From NCBI GenBank assembly GCA_937975765.1, contig CALJUR010000062.1, positions 1 through 61,812 of the forward strand: 61,812 nt of DNA. Reading direction: 5' to 3'. Positions 42,882 through 52,051 of this stretch are shown in pieces. Origin of the DNA: an uncultured Myxococcales bacterium. GTDB lineage: Bacteria; Myxococcota_A; UBA9042; DTJE01. Within the stretch, counting starts at the first letter, position 1. Each line of letters starts with the position of its first letter. A program made the translations under genes and the position numbers. The notes beneath the pieces are model-generated. The model was not told where the DNA came from and did not search any database. It saw only the letters and a program-made list of their open reading frames with translations.

Positions 42882-42910
42882 TTGACAGCCCGGTTCGATC
42901 CCGGGAGAAT
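42882..42910 (+). promoter_or_regulatory. Putative sigma70 promoter
   Basis: TTGACA (42882-42887), a 17-base spacer and GAGAAT (42905-42910) lie 33 bases before ATG 42944. The -35 box is a perfect consensus. The spacer holds a CCCGG-N7-CCGGG palindrome that resembles a tRNA T-arm. Confidence 0.45.
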
Positions 42911-42943
42911 CGCCGCACACCGTTTCGCGAAAAGGGGGCGAGG

Positions 42944-44464
42944 ATGGGACGTCGGGTACCCGTGCGATGCGCGTTCCTGGTCATCGTGGCGACGGGGTTG
43001 TTCCTGGCTTGCGGCGGAGGCGACGCGGGTTCCGGCGCGGACGCGGACGTCCCGGGGGCGGACCTGCCCGTGGCGGACGCTCCGGTGGACGGACCCGGCC
43101 CGTCGGACACCCCCCGGGAGACGGTCGCCGGATCGTGCCTGCCCTCCAACGGCAGTCCCGGCGCCGCAACGGCCACTCCGGGTACGGCCGTCGTGCACGC
43201 CACCTCGACCGGCACGGCGCAGAGCCTCTTCTTCGACCCGGGCAGCCCGATGCCCGACCGGCCGGCCGGCCTGCTGCGGCGCGGCCCCTGCGGCACGGTG
43301 GGGCTGCTGTTCCGCGGCCGGTCCCCGCAGGACGCCACCCGGTGCTGGATGTACGCGGACGTGACCGGCGCCGCCGGGACGCCCGAGGTCGTCGATCCGT
43401 CGCTGGCCGGCACCGGCAGCGACACGGTCCTGTTCTTCGACGGCGATTGCGCCCCGATGGCGGTGCTGCCGTCCTCGTCGGACGGCCTGATCGAGTACCT
43501 TCGCGGCACCGACGGCACCTGGGCGCGGCGCACCACGGGCAGTTTCCAGGCGGTCCTGGGCGCGATGCCCACTTCCGTGTCGCTGGCCGGCGCGCACGTC
43601 GATGCCGGCGGCCGGCCGAACGTCGTGCTGCTGGCGACGGCGGGAGGCGCCCCGGCGGGCCTGCACGGCGTGCGTGACACGGCGCCCGGCAGCGCGTGGA
43701 CCTTCGCGCGGTTCGACCTGCCCCAGGCCAAGGAATTCCAGGCGTTCCGGGTGGACGGCGGCGGGACGGCCCACGCGCTGTTCACGCGCACCGAATACCC
43801 GTGCGACCCGTGCGACATGGACCTGTACTACGGCCGCCTGCCGCCCGGCGGGGCCTGGGCCGTCGAGACCGTGCAGGACTCGAAGTGGGGCGACCCGAAC
43901 GACGAGTACGCCGACGACCCGTGGATGGAGATCGACACCCGCGGCGAGCCGATCGTCGCGGCCACGTACCTCGTCAGGGTCATCACCGGGTCCCTGGTCT
44001 CGACGCAGTTGCGCGTCTATTCGCGGACCGACGGGGCCTGGTGCCACGAGACCGTCGCCACGGCGTCGGACGGCTACGCCGGGTCGGACGGCACGGCGTA
44101 CACCGGCGCCGAGCCCATGCTGGCGCTGGACGGCCAGGACCGGCCGCACGTCGTCTTTGCCGACACCGCCCAGTGGCACGACTCGAACAGCTACGCCAAC
44201 GCCGTCCAGGGGCAGGCGAGGCACGCGGTGCGGACGGGCGACGCCTGGTCGGTCGCCACGCTGTTCCGGCAGGACGGCCAGACGGTCGCCGCCCGCCCCC
44301 TGCACGGCTTCGGCGCGCTGCAGGTCGCCGTTTCGCCGGACGGGGCCGCCGTGCACGTCGCCGGCGTCGACCGGGAGTGGGACACCGATTCCATCTACAA
44401 CCCGGCTGCCGTGCCGATCACCTATCGCGTCACCGTCGCGCCCGCCGCCGTCGCGCTGCCGTGA
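42944..44464 (+). CDS. Secreted lipoprotein, possible beta-propeller
   Basis: The 506-residue protein starts MGRRVPVRC (ATG 42944, preceded by GGGGGCGAGG) with lipobox GLFLACGGG and a short acidic linker. The body repeats patterns of the form GRPNVVLLATAGG, GTAHALFTRTE, GEPIVAATYLV and DRPHVVFADTAQW every 40-60 residues, as in sialidase/BNR-like propellers that alternate a hydrophobic strand with a D-G-x-P turn. No catalytic signature is visible. Function unknown. Confidence 0.7.
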   Translation: MGRRVPVRCAFLVIVATGLFLACGGGDAGSGADADVPGADLPVADAPVDGPGPSDTPRETVAGSCLPSNGSPGAATATPGTAVVHATSTGTAQSLFFDPGSPMPDRPAGLLRRGPCGTVGLLFRGRSPQDATRCWMYADVTGAAGTPEVVDPSLAGTGSDTVLFFDGDCAPMAVLPSSSDGLIEYLRGTDGTWARRTTGSFQAVLGAMPTSVSLAGAHVDAGGRPNVVLLATAGGAPAGLHGVRDTAPGSAWTFARFDLPQAKEFQAFRVDGGGTAHALFTRTEYPCDPCDMDLYYGRLPPGGAWAVETVQDSKWGDPNDEYADDPWMEIDTRGEPIVAATYLVRVITGSLVSTQLRVYSRTDGAWCHETVATASDGYAGSDGTAYTGAEPMLALDGQDRPHVVFADTAQWHDSNSYANAVQGQARHAVRTGDAWSVATLFRQDGQTVAARPLHGFGALQVAVSPDGAAVHVAGVDREWDTDSIYNPAAVPITYRVTVAPAAVALP

Positions 44465-44574
44465 ACTGCCGGGGTTTCCCGGATCCCCGCAGGCCGGACC
44501 GGTTCGCCCCGGGCACACGTCATGGACGCGGTCGCCGGAATGGCGACAATGAAACGGACGCCGCGGGAGGGGAC

Positions 44575-45603
44575 ATGCGGACCCGGTGCGACAGGTGGCT
44601 GCGATGCGGGCTGGCGCCGGCGTTCGTGATGCTGGGGCTCGCCTGCGGGACGGGGGGCGGCGTGGACCCCGGGACGGATGCGGCGACCGACGCGATCCCG
44701 GAAACGGGGGCGGATGCACCGCTGGAGACCGCGGACGACGGGGCCTTCGATGTGATCGGGGACGTCGCGCCGGATATCCCGCTCGACGTGTCGATCCCCC
44801 CGGTCCTGGGAGGCGCCCGTCCGGCGGCCCTGTACGTCCCCGACGACTACGACCCGGCCAGGGCGTGGCCGCTGGTCCTCCTGCTGCACGGATACGGCAC
44901 CAGCGGGTTCATGGTGGCGGCGCACTTCGGGGCGGTCGAACGGGTCACCTCGCAGGGCTTCGTGCTGCTGGCGCCCGAGGGGTCCCTGGACGCGGACGGC
45001 AAGCAGTTCTGGAACGCGTCCGCATCGTGCTGCGACTTCGACGGGTCGGGCGTGGATGACGTCGGGTACCTGCGTTCGCTGATCGGGGAGGCCCGGCAGG
45101 TGCTGAACATCGACGCGGGTCGCGTGTACCTGCTGGGATACTCGAACGGCGCCTTCCTGGCCCAGCGCATGGCGTGCGATGCCTCCGACGTGGTCACCGG
45201 CATCGGTGCGCTGGCCGGCTCGATCGCGACCGGGTTTGCATGCACCCCCGCCCGGCCGGTCTCGATCCTGTCGATCCACGGCACGGCGGACGACACGATC
45301 CCCTTCGCGGGCGGGGCGTTCATGGGACTGGCGGAGTTCGTCGGCGCCGACGCGCTGGTGGGCGGCTGGAAGGTCCGCAACGGGTGCAGCCAGCCCGCGG
45401 CTCCCGCCGCGGCCCCGCGCGACTGCGACATCACGGTGGACGGCGCCGAGACGACGAACTCGGGCTGGTCCGGGTGCGACCGGGGCACCCGCGTGGACCT
45501 GTGGACGCTGGCGGGCAGCGGCCACGCTCCGTTGTTCACCGAGGACTGCAAGGACGCGATCCTCGACCACCTGCTGTCGATGGGGCGCACCGGGGAACCC
45601 TAG
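44575..45603 (+). CDS. PHB-depolymerase/feruloyl-esterase-like lipoprotein
   Basis: The 342-residue protein starts at ATG 44575 after GGGAGGGG, with lipobox LGLACGTG and an Asp/Ala linker. The hydrolase has the oxyanion segment LLLHGYGTSG, nucleophile elbow GYSNGA, candidate acid in HGTADDTIPF and His in GSGHAP. This matches the LpqC/poly(3-hydroxybutyrate) depolymerase-like esterase family. It likely cleaves ester bonds outside the cell; the substrate is unknown. Confidence 0.85.
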   Translation: MRTRCDRWLRCGLAPAFVMLGLACGTGGGVDPGTDAATDAIPETGADAPLETADDGAFDVIGDVAPDIPLDVSIPPVLGGARPAALYVPDDYDPARAWPLVLLLHGYGTSGFMVAAHFGAVERVTSQGFVLLAPEGSLDADGKQFWNASASCCDFDGSGVDDVGYLRSLIGEARQVLNIDAGRVYLLGYSNGAFLAQRMACDASDVVTGIGALAGSIATGFACTPARPVSILSIHGTADDTIPFAGGAFMGLAEFVGADALVGGWKVRNGCSQPAAPAAAPRDCDITVDGAETTNSGWSGCDRGTRVDLWTLAGSGHAPLFTEDCKDAILDHLLSMGRTGEP

Positions 45604-45612
45604 GAGGCATTC

Positions 45613-46968
45613 ATGAAACGGGCCTGGCACCGGGTTCCTGCCGGCGTGGTTGTCCTGGGCCTCCTGCTGCCGGGTCCGGCGGGGTGCGGGTCGGGGGGGG
45701 CGGACCCGGCGAGGGACATCGCGGCGGACCTGGTATCCGACGGGGAGGATCTTCCCCCCGAGTCGTCCCCGGATCTCCCTCCCGACTCGACGACCCCGGC
45801 CTGCGCCGGCGACCCGGGGACCGGACCCTGGCCGGACACCGCCGATGCGACGTTCCTGCGCGGGCCGTTCCTGCAGGACGTGCGGGACACGCACGCGGTC
45901 GTGGTCTTCCGGACCGCCACCGTGCTGCCGGACGAAGGCTGCGTGGACTGGACGGTCGAGGGCGTCCCGTCGGCCGAGCCTTCGCGCCGGTGCGTTCCGC
46001 CCGACGGGCGAGGCCAGTACGAGGTGCGCCTGGATGGCCTGCCGCCCGACGCCGAGGTCACCTACCAGGTCCGGGCGGGGGCCCTGCACGCCGGCCCGTT
46101 CGTCTTCCGGTCGGCGCCGCCTGGCAACCGCCCCCAGCGCATCCTGATGGTGTCGGACCTCCACGCGACGCGGGACCGCATCGAACGCGTGACGTCGCGG
46201 ATCGTCGCGCAGGCCCTGGCGGCCGGCGTGGACTTCGCGCTGACGGTCGGCGACCACGTGGACCAGCCCGAGGAGGCCCAGTTCGACGTGATGTTCGACG
46301 GGCTGCGGCCGCTGATGCACCGGGTGCCGCTGTTCGCGACGATCGGCAACCACGAGATCCGGCACCCGAACTACTTCGCCGCGTTCGTGCTGCCGCAGGC
46401 CGACCCGCCCGACGCGGCGAACCCGGAACTGTACTACTCGTTCCGGCGCGGCAACGCCTGGATCGGCGTGCTGGACATCCTGGACTGGCAGTTGACGCAG
46501 TCCTTCGGGGAACCGTTCCCACAGGTCGAGTGGCTGGCGAAGGAACTGGACTCGGAGGCGGCGCGGACGGCCCGCTGGCGGCTGCTGGCGATCCACCTGG
46601 CGCCATGGGGCCGCAACTGGCGGCCGTGCGACGAGGGGTCGCCCTACTACGGCGAATCGTCGCTGCGCGAACTGCTGGTCCCGATGGCCCGCGACAAGGG
46701 CGTTTCGGCGATCTTCTCCGGGGATTTTCACGACTACGAGCACGGCACGATGGACGGCGTGGAACTGTTCATCCTGGGCGGGGCCGGCGCCGACGTCGAG
46801 GGCGTCACGTGCCCGCTGCCCGAGGGCATGCCGCAGCCGTGGACGTCCTTCGAGGTGCACCACTCCCTGACCGTCGAGACCGGCTGCGACGCGCTGACGA
46901 TCGTGGCGACCGACGTGGACGGCCACGTGATCGACCGGGTGGTGGTGGCGCACACCCCCGGGGAATGA
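45613..46968 (+). CDS. Purple-acid-phosphatase-like metallophosphoesterase lipoprotein
   Basis: The 451-residue protein starts at ATG 45613 after TAGGAGG, nine bases after the esterase stop, so the two are an operon. After the lipobox (GPAGCGSG) and linker comes an FN3-like domain (FLRGPFLQDVRDTHAVVVF), then the calcineurin-like fold: MVSDLHATRD, TVGDHVDQ, IGNHEIRHPNYF, LLAIHLAPWG and FSGDFHDYEHG. These give the D-x-H, GDxxD, GNHE and HxH metal ligands. Phosphatase or phosphodiesterase activity outside the cell is likely. Confidence 0.85.
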   Translation: MKRAWHRVPAGVVVLGLLLPGPAGCGSGGADPARDIAADLVSDGEDLPPESSPDLPPDSTTPACAGDPGTGPWPDTADATFLRGPFLQDVRDTHAVVVFRTATVLPDEGCVDWTVEGVPSAEPSRRCVPPDGRGQYEVRLDGLPPDAEVTYQVRAGALHAGPFVFRSAPPGNRPQRILMVSDLHATRDRIERVTSRIVAQALAAGVDFALTVGDHVDQPEEAQFDVMFDGLRPLMHRVPLFATIGNHEIRHPNYFAAFVLPQADPPDAANPELYYSFRRGNAWIGVLDILDWQLTQSFGEPFPQVEWLAKELDSEAARTARWRLLAIHLAPWGRNWRPCDEGSPYYGESSLRELLVPMARDKGVSAIFSGDFHDYEHGTMDGVELFILGGAGADVEGVTCPLPEGMPQPWTSFEVHHSLTVETGCDALTIVATDVDGHVIDRVVVAHTPGE

Positions 46969-46981
46969 TCCCGGAATCGGG

Positions 46982-47010
46982 TTGTCCCCCCATCGGCGAT
47001 TCCCTATTCT
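46982..47010 (+). promoter_or_regulatory. Putative sigma70 promoter
   Basis: TTGTCC (46982-46987), a 17-base spacer and TATTCT (47005-47010) precede ATG 47042 by 31 bases. It would drive the VWA-like lipoprotein gene on its own, independent of the upstream esterase/phosphoesterase pair. Confidence 0.35.
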
Positions 47011-47041
47011 TCCCCGTGGATTCGCGGACGGAGAAGACCCC

Positions 47042-48571
47042 ATGCGGCGCGCGGTGCGGCGGCTGGGTTGGGCGGGCGTGGCGATCGCCCTGGCGGGGGT
47101 CGGGTGCTTCGGGCCGAGGGAGGAGACGCCGTCGGACGTCCTCGCGGACGGGACGGGCGACCTTGCGGCGGAGGCCCAGGCGGACGTGGTCTCCGATCTG
47201 CCGGACGAGGCCGGCGACCTGCCGTCGAAGGAACTGCCCGCGGACGACGCGGTGCCGGACACGCCACCGGAGGCGACGACGCCGACCGTGCTGGTCGCCG
47301 ACCCGGCGGTGCTGGACCTGGGCGGCGTGGAGTCGGGCTGCGGCCAGTCCGGTCTGGCGTGCTTCCGGAACGACGGGACCGCCCCGGTGACCCTCGACGA
47401 CGTCGCGGTGCAGGACTGCTCCCCGGCGATCTCGGTGAAGGTGCCGCCCCTGCCCGCGGTGCTGGCGCCCGGCGAGTCGTTCTGCGTGAAGGCCGGGTTC
47501 CTGCCGAAGGAGCAGGGGGCCGCCGTCTGCCTGCTGTCCGTCCGCGCGATCCCGGCGCCGGCGGACGCGCCGCACGTCATCGTGCTGGGCGTCGGCGTGC
47601 CCGGGGCCGAGCGGGTGGACGAGTTCCGGCAGGTGACCGGGCAGGCGGTCGATTTCCTGTTCGCGATCGACGACAGCCCGTCGATGTGCGCGTTCCAGGA
47701 CCGGCTGAGGGCGAACCTGCTGGCGCTGGCGGGCCGGCTGGGGTCTCCGTACCTGGACGTGCGCCTGGGCATGGTGACGGTCGAGGGGCTGGACGCGGCC
47801 GTTGCCGGGCGGCTGGACCTGGGCACCGGCGCGACCCCGCTGTACCTGGACCGCACGACGCTGGACCAGGTGGCGGCACGGCTGCTGCCGGGCTGCGCGG
47901 GCACGGCGGACGGGTCGGAACGGGGCCTGGCCGCGATCCAGGCCGCGCTGGGCCTGGGCAGGACGGACACCGGCTGCGACGACGACGCGGAGTGCGCGTG
48001 GCGGCTGTGCGACCAGGACCCGGCGTGCCCGTTCACGTGCCAGGCGGGGACGTGCGGCGGCCCGAACGGCGATTTCCTGCGGGAGGATGCCCAACTGGAG
48101 ATCGTCGTCGTCAGCGACTCGGACGACCACAGCCCCGGCGAGGCCGCGGTCTACGCGGACTTCCTGAAGGCCCTCAAGGGGTACTACCGGGTCTCCATGA
48201 TGCACCTGAGCGCGGTGCTGATGCCCGCGGGCGGCTGCGATGCCACCGGCGACCCGGGCCTGCAGGACCAGCGGTACGGCCAGGTGGCGGTCGCGACCGG
48301 CGGGATGCTGGGGTCCATCTGCGACGAGTCGTGGGCGACCACGCTGTCCAGCGGCGGTTCCGTGTCGTTCCACCTGAAGGTGCAGTACTTCCTGACGCAC
48401 CTGGCCGACCCCTCGACGGTCCGGGTGTTCCTGGACGACGTGGAATGCCCGGACGGCTGGAAGTTCGACGCCCCCAGCAACTCCATCCTCTTCGACCCCG
48501 AGGGCGCCTGCGTCCCCCAGCCCAACCAGCGGATCACGGTGAAGTACAACGAGTTGTGCCTGACGACGTAG
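47042..48571 (+). CDS. Lipoprotein with VWA-like domain
   Basis: The 509-residue protein starts at ATG 47042 after GGAGAA, with lipobox GVGCFG and an Asp-rich linker. Residues about 80-190 look like a choice-of-anchor/ASPM-type beta-sandwich (VLDLGGVESGCGQSGLACFRNDG). From about 200 a VWA-like fold begins with FAIDDSPSM, a DxSxS-type MIDAS, and continues with LGMVTVEGL and IVVVSDSDDHSPGEA. Several cysteine pairs suggest an extracytoplasmic location. It probably mediates metal-dependent binding. Confidence 0.8.
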   Translation: MRRAVRRLGWAGVAIALAGVGCFGPREETPSDVLADGTGDLAAEAQADVVSDLPDEAGDLPSKELPADDAVPDTPPEATTPTVLVADPAVLDLGGVESGCGQSGLACFRNDGTAPVTLDDVAVQDCSPAISVKVPPLPAVLAPGESFCVKAGFLPKEQGAAVCLLSVRAIPAPADAPHVIVLGVGVPGAERVDEFRQVTGQAVDFLFAIDDSPSMCAFQDRLRANLLALAGRLGSPYLDVRLGMVTVEGLDAAVAGRLDLGTGATPLYLDRTTLDQVAARLLPGCAGTADGSERGLAAIQAALGLGRTDTGCDDDAECAWRLCDQDPACPFTCQAGTCGGPNGDFLREDAQLEIVVVSDSDDHSPGEAAVYADFLKALKGYYRVSMMHLSAVLMPAGGCDATGDPGLQDQRYGQVAVATGGMLGSICDESWATTLSSGGSVSFHLKVQYFLTHLADPSTVRVFLDDVECPDGWKFDAPSNSILFDPEGACVPQPNQRITVKYNELCLTT

Positions 48572-48623
48572 GCGGTTGCCGGGGATCGGGAACGCGGTCG
48601 CAGGCCGATGCCGGGCGACGGTT

Positions 48624-49229
48624 CTACGGGTACATCCAGCAGCCGTTGGCGCAGGCGGGTTCGGACTCGTCGCACGGCTCGGTGCATTCCCAGTCGCAGT
48701 CCGGGATGCCGCACGGGTAGCAGCAGGCGAGGTCGGGCCGGCACTTCGCGCCCTCGGACCCGCAGTTCTCGCCGGGGCCGGCGAACGGCTTGCAGGTGCC
48801 GCGGGCCTCGGGCGCGCCGCAGGGCTGGTCGCACGGGCAGAAGGACGGCCCGTTGCAGCCCTGGCCGTCGGGGCAGTCGCCGTCGTCCCAGCACAGGCCC
48901 GCGTCGGGCACCACCTTGCAGGCCCCCCACTCGCCCGCTTCGGCGTAGGCCCGGAAGGCGCAGGTGAAGGCCTGGTCCGTCCCCTTGTCGCAGTCCTCGT
49001 CCGTCCGGCAGCACCCCGGCGGCAGGACGACCTCGGCGGCGTCGGCGGCCTCCGCGGCAACGTCGGCTGCCTCCCCAGGCACGTCGCCGGTATCCACTCC
49101 GTCCGGCGCCGTGTCGCCGGCAACGTCGGAGACCTCCACGACATCCGGCGCATCGCCCGCCGCCTTCGTCTCGTCGCAGCCGGCCAGCGCCAGCGCCAGC
49201 AGGATCGCGAAGCCCGCTCGTCGTCGCAT
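48624..49229 (-). CDS. Cys-rich lipoprotein with Asp/Val linker
   Basis: The 201-residue protein starts MRRRAGFAILL (ATG 49229) with lipobox ALAGCDE, then an acidic linker of about 60 residues (DAPDVVEVSDVAGDTAPDG and similar). The C-terminal 115 residues hold about 20 cysteines in short loops such as CCRTDEDC, CWDDGDCPDGQGC and CPCDQPC, like the Dickkopf-type or IGF-binding-like Cys modules seen in Myxococcota lipoproteins. No enzyme motif is present. Confidence 0.75.
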   Translation of the reverse strand: MRRRAGFAILLALALAGCDETKAAGDAPDVVEVSDVAGDTAPDGVDTGDVPGEAADVAAEAADAAEVVLPPGCCRTDEDCDKGTDQAFTCAFRAYAEAGEWGACKVVPDAGLCWDDGDCPDGQGCNGPSFCPCDQPCGAPEARGTCKPFAGPGENCGSEGAKCRPDLACCYPCGIPDCDWECTEPCDESEPACANGCWMYP

Positions 49230-49287
49230 CGTCCCCTCTCCCGGGTTCGTGGAATCCACGACACATTATAGCCGACGGCGGGTCCCT

Positions 49288-52026
49288 TCACCGGGCGGGA
49301 TTCTCGAGGCACCGGTTCGGCATCACGACCAGTTCGCGGGCCCCGGCATTGTCGAGATTGAGGCTCGGGTCCTTGTACCGCAGCAGCAGGACGTCCTTTT
49401 GGCCGTCCTCGTCGAAGTCCGCCGCCCCTGCGTCCAGGGGGCAGCCAAGGGTCGGAAAGAAGGTCGCGGGCCGAAACGACCCGTCCCCCTGGTTCGCCAG
49501 CAGGACGGCGGTCGAGCCGTTGGGGTTGAAGGCCAGCACGTCGGGCCGGCGCCGGTTGCGGAAATCGTCCACGACCAGCTTCGCGGCCTTCACCGTCGCG
49601 TGCCAGGACTGCGGGGGGTCGAAGAAGCCGCCGCGATTGCGGACGGTCTGCACGTCCACATCCACGGACGAGACGATGTCCAGCCACCCGTCCCCGTCCA
49701 GGTCGCCCAGGGCGACGTCACTGAGCCGGTTGTCGAATCCGACCTGCACGGAATCGTGGAAGGTCCCGGGTTGCCCCCTGCAGAAGGCGTCGAAGCGGAC
49801 CCCCACCTGAGGATTGCTCGTGGCGCCGATCACGAGATCGGGCCCTCCCCTGCGATCCAGGTCGCCGAAGCGCAGGAACAGGTCGTAATCGAAGCCATTG
49901 TGTCCGAACAGGACGACCGGTTCCGCCAATCCCTGCGGAGTCCCCCGGGCCACGAAGGTGCCGGCCTTGCCGATGCCGAAGACGTCCATCCATCCGTCGA
50001 GGTCGATGTCCACCGTGGCGAGCGCCTGGACCGTGAAGATCGTCGTGTTCACGATGTACGGGGGCGACAGCGTGCCGTCCCCCTCGTTGCGGAGCCAGGC
50101 GACGCCGTAGGCACCGCCGATCGCCAGGTCGAGGTCCCCGTCGGCGTCGAAGTCCCCGGCCTCCATGAGGTCGAAGAAGCCCGGGATCGGGATCGGAGTC
50201 CGCCGGTCGAACGTGGCGTCCCCCCGTCCCAGCAGCAGTTCGATCGCGCCCCCGTCGGTGATCGCGACGTCGGCGTGCCCGTCCCGGTTGAAGTCCCCGA
50301 TCGCCAGCGAGCCGGCCCAGTCCGAGACCGGGATTCCAGGGGGCGCGCCGAAATTTCCCGAACCCGGGTTCAGGTGCACCTCCACCGTGTTGGCCTCCAC
50401 CCAGGTGTGCCACTCCGGCATCTCCGGGAACAGCCTCTTTCCATACCGGTCGTTGAGGTTGACCAGGTCCTGCCGGCCGTCCCCGTCCACGTCGGCCACG
50501 GCCAGCACCACGGGGTTCCAGCCCACGCGCACGGTCCGGAGGGCATCGAAGTCCCCGCCGCCCAGGTTTCGCAGCAGTTGGATCCGGTCCGCGACGAGGT
50601 CGAGGTGAAGGGTGTCGTCCTCCGGGAGGATCTCTCCGACGGCCAGATCCTGCCGGCCGTCGCCGTCCAGGTCCCCGATCGCCACGGTCCGGGGGGCCGT
50701 ACCGGCCGGGTAGACCCGGGGCTGTCCGGCCGCCGTCGTGTCCGGGGATGCCATTCCGTGGAAGAGGCCGCTGCCCTCGTTGAGGAACACGCGGACCGGC
50801 TGGCAGGTGGCGTCCTGGCCATCGTCGTTCCTGCAGGGCAGATCCTCGCCGTACCCGGCCACCGCCAGGTCGGTAAGGGAGTCCCCGTCCAGGTCGGACG
50901 CGGCGACGGACGTCCCGGCGCCGGGGTGCGACAGCACCTGCGGCGTCGTGCCCCCCGGGCCCAGCACGACGAACGTCCCGACCGGGCTGGCCACCGCGAG
51001 GTCCGGCCGGGAGTCCCCGTCGAGGTCGACCGCCACCAGGTCCACCCGGCCCTGGACCAGGCCGGGATGGGGGTTCGTCGCGTCCCGGGCCAGCCGCAGG
51101 CGGAGGGGCGGGCCCAGCGTCCCGTCCCCCGCGCCCATCAGAAGGGCGACCGACAGTCCCCGTTCCTGCTTCGTCCCCCAGTCCACGATCGCGACGTCCG
51201 GATGGCCGTCCCCGTCGAAGTCTGCCGCAGCGATCGCACCCGGGGTGTTTCCGGCCTCGTACTTCAGGAAGTCCACCGGGTACGTGGTGCCGTCGTCCAG
51301 CCCGTCCGGGCCGTTCCGGTACACGAAGACCGGGCCGTGCATGCCGCTGCCGTCCCCTGCAACGGAGGCGACCACGTCCGGGCGCCCGTCGCCGTCGAGG
51401 TCGGTGATGGCGACCGCGGTCGGCTGCATGACGCTGCCACGGGAGGTGCGTTCCCGGAATCCCAGCCGCCCCGCCCCCGGGAGGACGTCGATCCCGCAGT
51501 GGGTGGCGATCACCGCATCCAGGAAGCCGTCCCCGTCCAGGTCCCCCAGCGCCAGGTCACGGGGGTCGCCGCCGAGCTGGGTGCCGGGGGGATCGGGCAG
51601 GCCCAGGACACCTTCGCAGGCCGGGCCCGGCTCGGGCGAGGGAGGGGGCTGCGCGGATCCCCAGGTTTCCCCGCAGAGCCAGGAGAAGTCCGGGATGTCC
51701 CCCTCGTCCGTCGCGTCCCTCGCGTCCGCGCCGTCCGGGGCCGGGTCCGACCCGTCGGCGTCGTCGCACGCGTCCGCGCAGTCGGGGCAGGGGTCCGGAG
51801 TGTCCTCGTCGATCCCGTCCGCCAGCGGGCCGTCGCGATCGAACACGGGCTCGTCCGAATCGATGACGTCGGGGTGGAACGGGTCCGGCAGTTCGCCCGG
51901 GCCCCAGTCCGGCCCGCCCCGGTGCCCGCCGCCGCAGCCCGGCGCGGCCGCGATTCCGGCGCAGGCCAGGACCATCCCCAGAAGTCGCAGTCGCCCGCCA
52001 TCCGGCAGGTTTCGGGCAGCGTCCAT
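49288..52026 (-). CDS. FG-GAP/VCBS repeat lipoprotein
   Basis: The 912-residue protein starts at ATG 52026 after GAGGAGGG, with lipobox AAAPGCGGG and an acidic linker. It carries about a dozen copies of the calcium-binding FG-GAP/VCBS motif DxDGDGxxDx (DLDGDGFLDAV, DVDGDGRQDLV, DLDGDGWLDIV and others), forming integrin-like propeller blades. An adhesion or polysaccharide-binding role is typical. The upstream neighbour is a close paralogue, 25 bases away. Confidence 0.85.
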   Translation of the reverse strand: MDAARNLPDGGRLRLLGMVLACAGIAAAPGCGGGHRGGPDWGPGELPDPFHPDVIDSDEPVFDRDGPLADGIDEDTPDPCPDCADACDDADGSDPAPDGADARDATDEGDIPDFSWLCGETWGSAQPPPSPEPGPACEGVLGLPDPPGTQLGGDPRDLALGDLDGDGFLDAVIATHCGIDVLPGAGRLGFRERTSRGSVMQPTAVAITDLDGDGRPDVVASVAGDGSGMHGPVFVYRNGPDGLDDGTTYPVDFLKYEAGNTPGAIAAADFDGDGHPDVAIVDWGTKQERGLSVALLMGAGDGTLGPPLRLRLARDATNPHPGLVQGRVDLVAVDLDGDSRPDLAVASPVGTFVVLGPGGTTPQVLSHPGAGTSVAASDLDGDSLTDLAVAGYGEDLPCRNDDGQDATCQPVRVFLNEGSGLFHGMASPDTTAAGQPRVYPAGTAPRTVAIGDLDGDGRQDLAVGEILPEDDTLHLDLVADRIQLLRNLGGGDFDALRTVRVGWNPVVLAVADVDGDGRQDLVNLNDRYGKRLFPEMPEWHTWVEANTVEVHLNPGSGNFGAPPGIPVSDWAGSLAIGDFNRDGHADVAITDGGAIELLLGRGDATFDRRTPIPIPGFFDLMEAGDFDADGDLDLAIGGAYGVAWLRNEGDGTLSPPYIVNTTIFTVQALATVDIDLDGWMDVFGIGKAGTFVARGTPQGLAEPVVLFGHNGFDYDLFLRFGDLDRRGGPDLVIGATSNPQVGVRFDAFCRGQPGTFHDSVQVGFDNRLSDVALGDLDGDGWLDIVSSVDVDVQTVRNRGGFFDPPQSWHATVKAAKLVVDDFRNRRRPDVLAFNPNGSTAVLLANQGDGSFRPATFFPTLGCPLDAGAADFDEDGQKDVLLLRYKDPSLNLDNAGARELVVMPNRCLENPAR

Positions 52027-52051
52027 TCGACCCTCCTCGCGGCTGGCGGCC

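Noticed and set aside
42880..42920. tRNA T-arm-like sequence CCCGG-TTCGATC-CCGGG
   Set aside because: No matching acceptor strand, D-arm or anticodon arm is found upstream and no CCA end follows. It lies within a promoter spacer and is probably chance.
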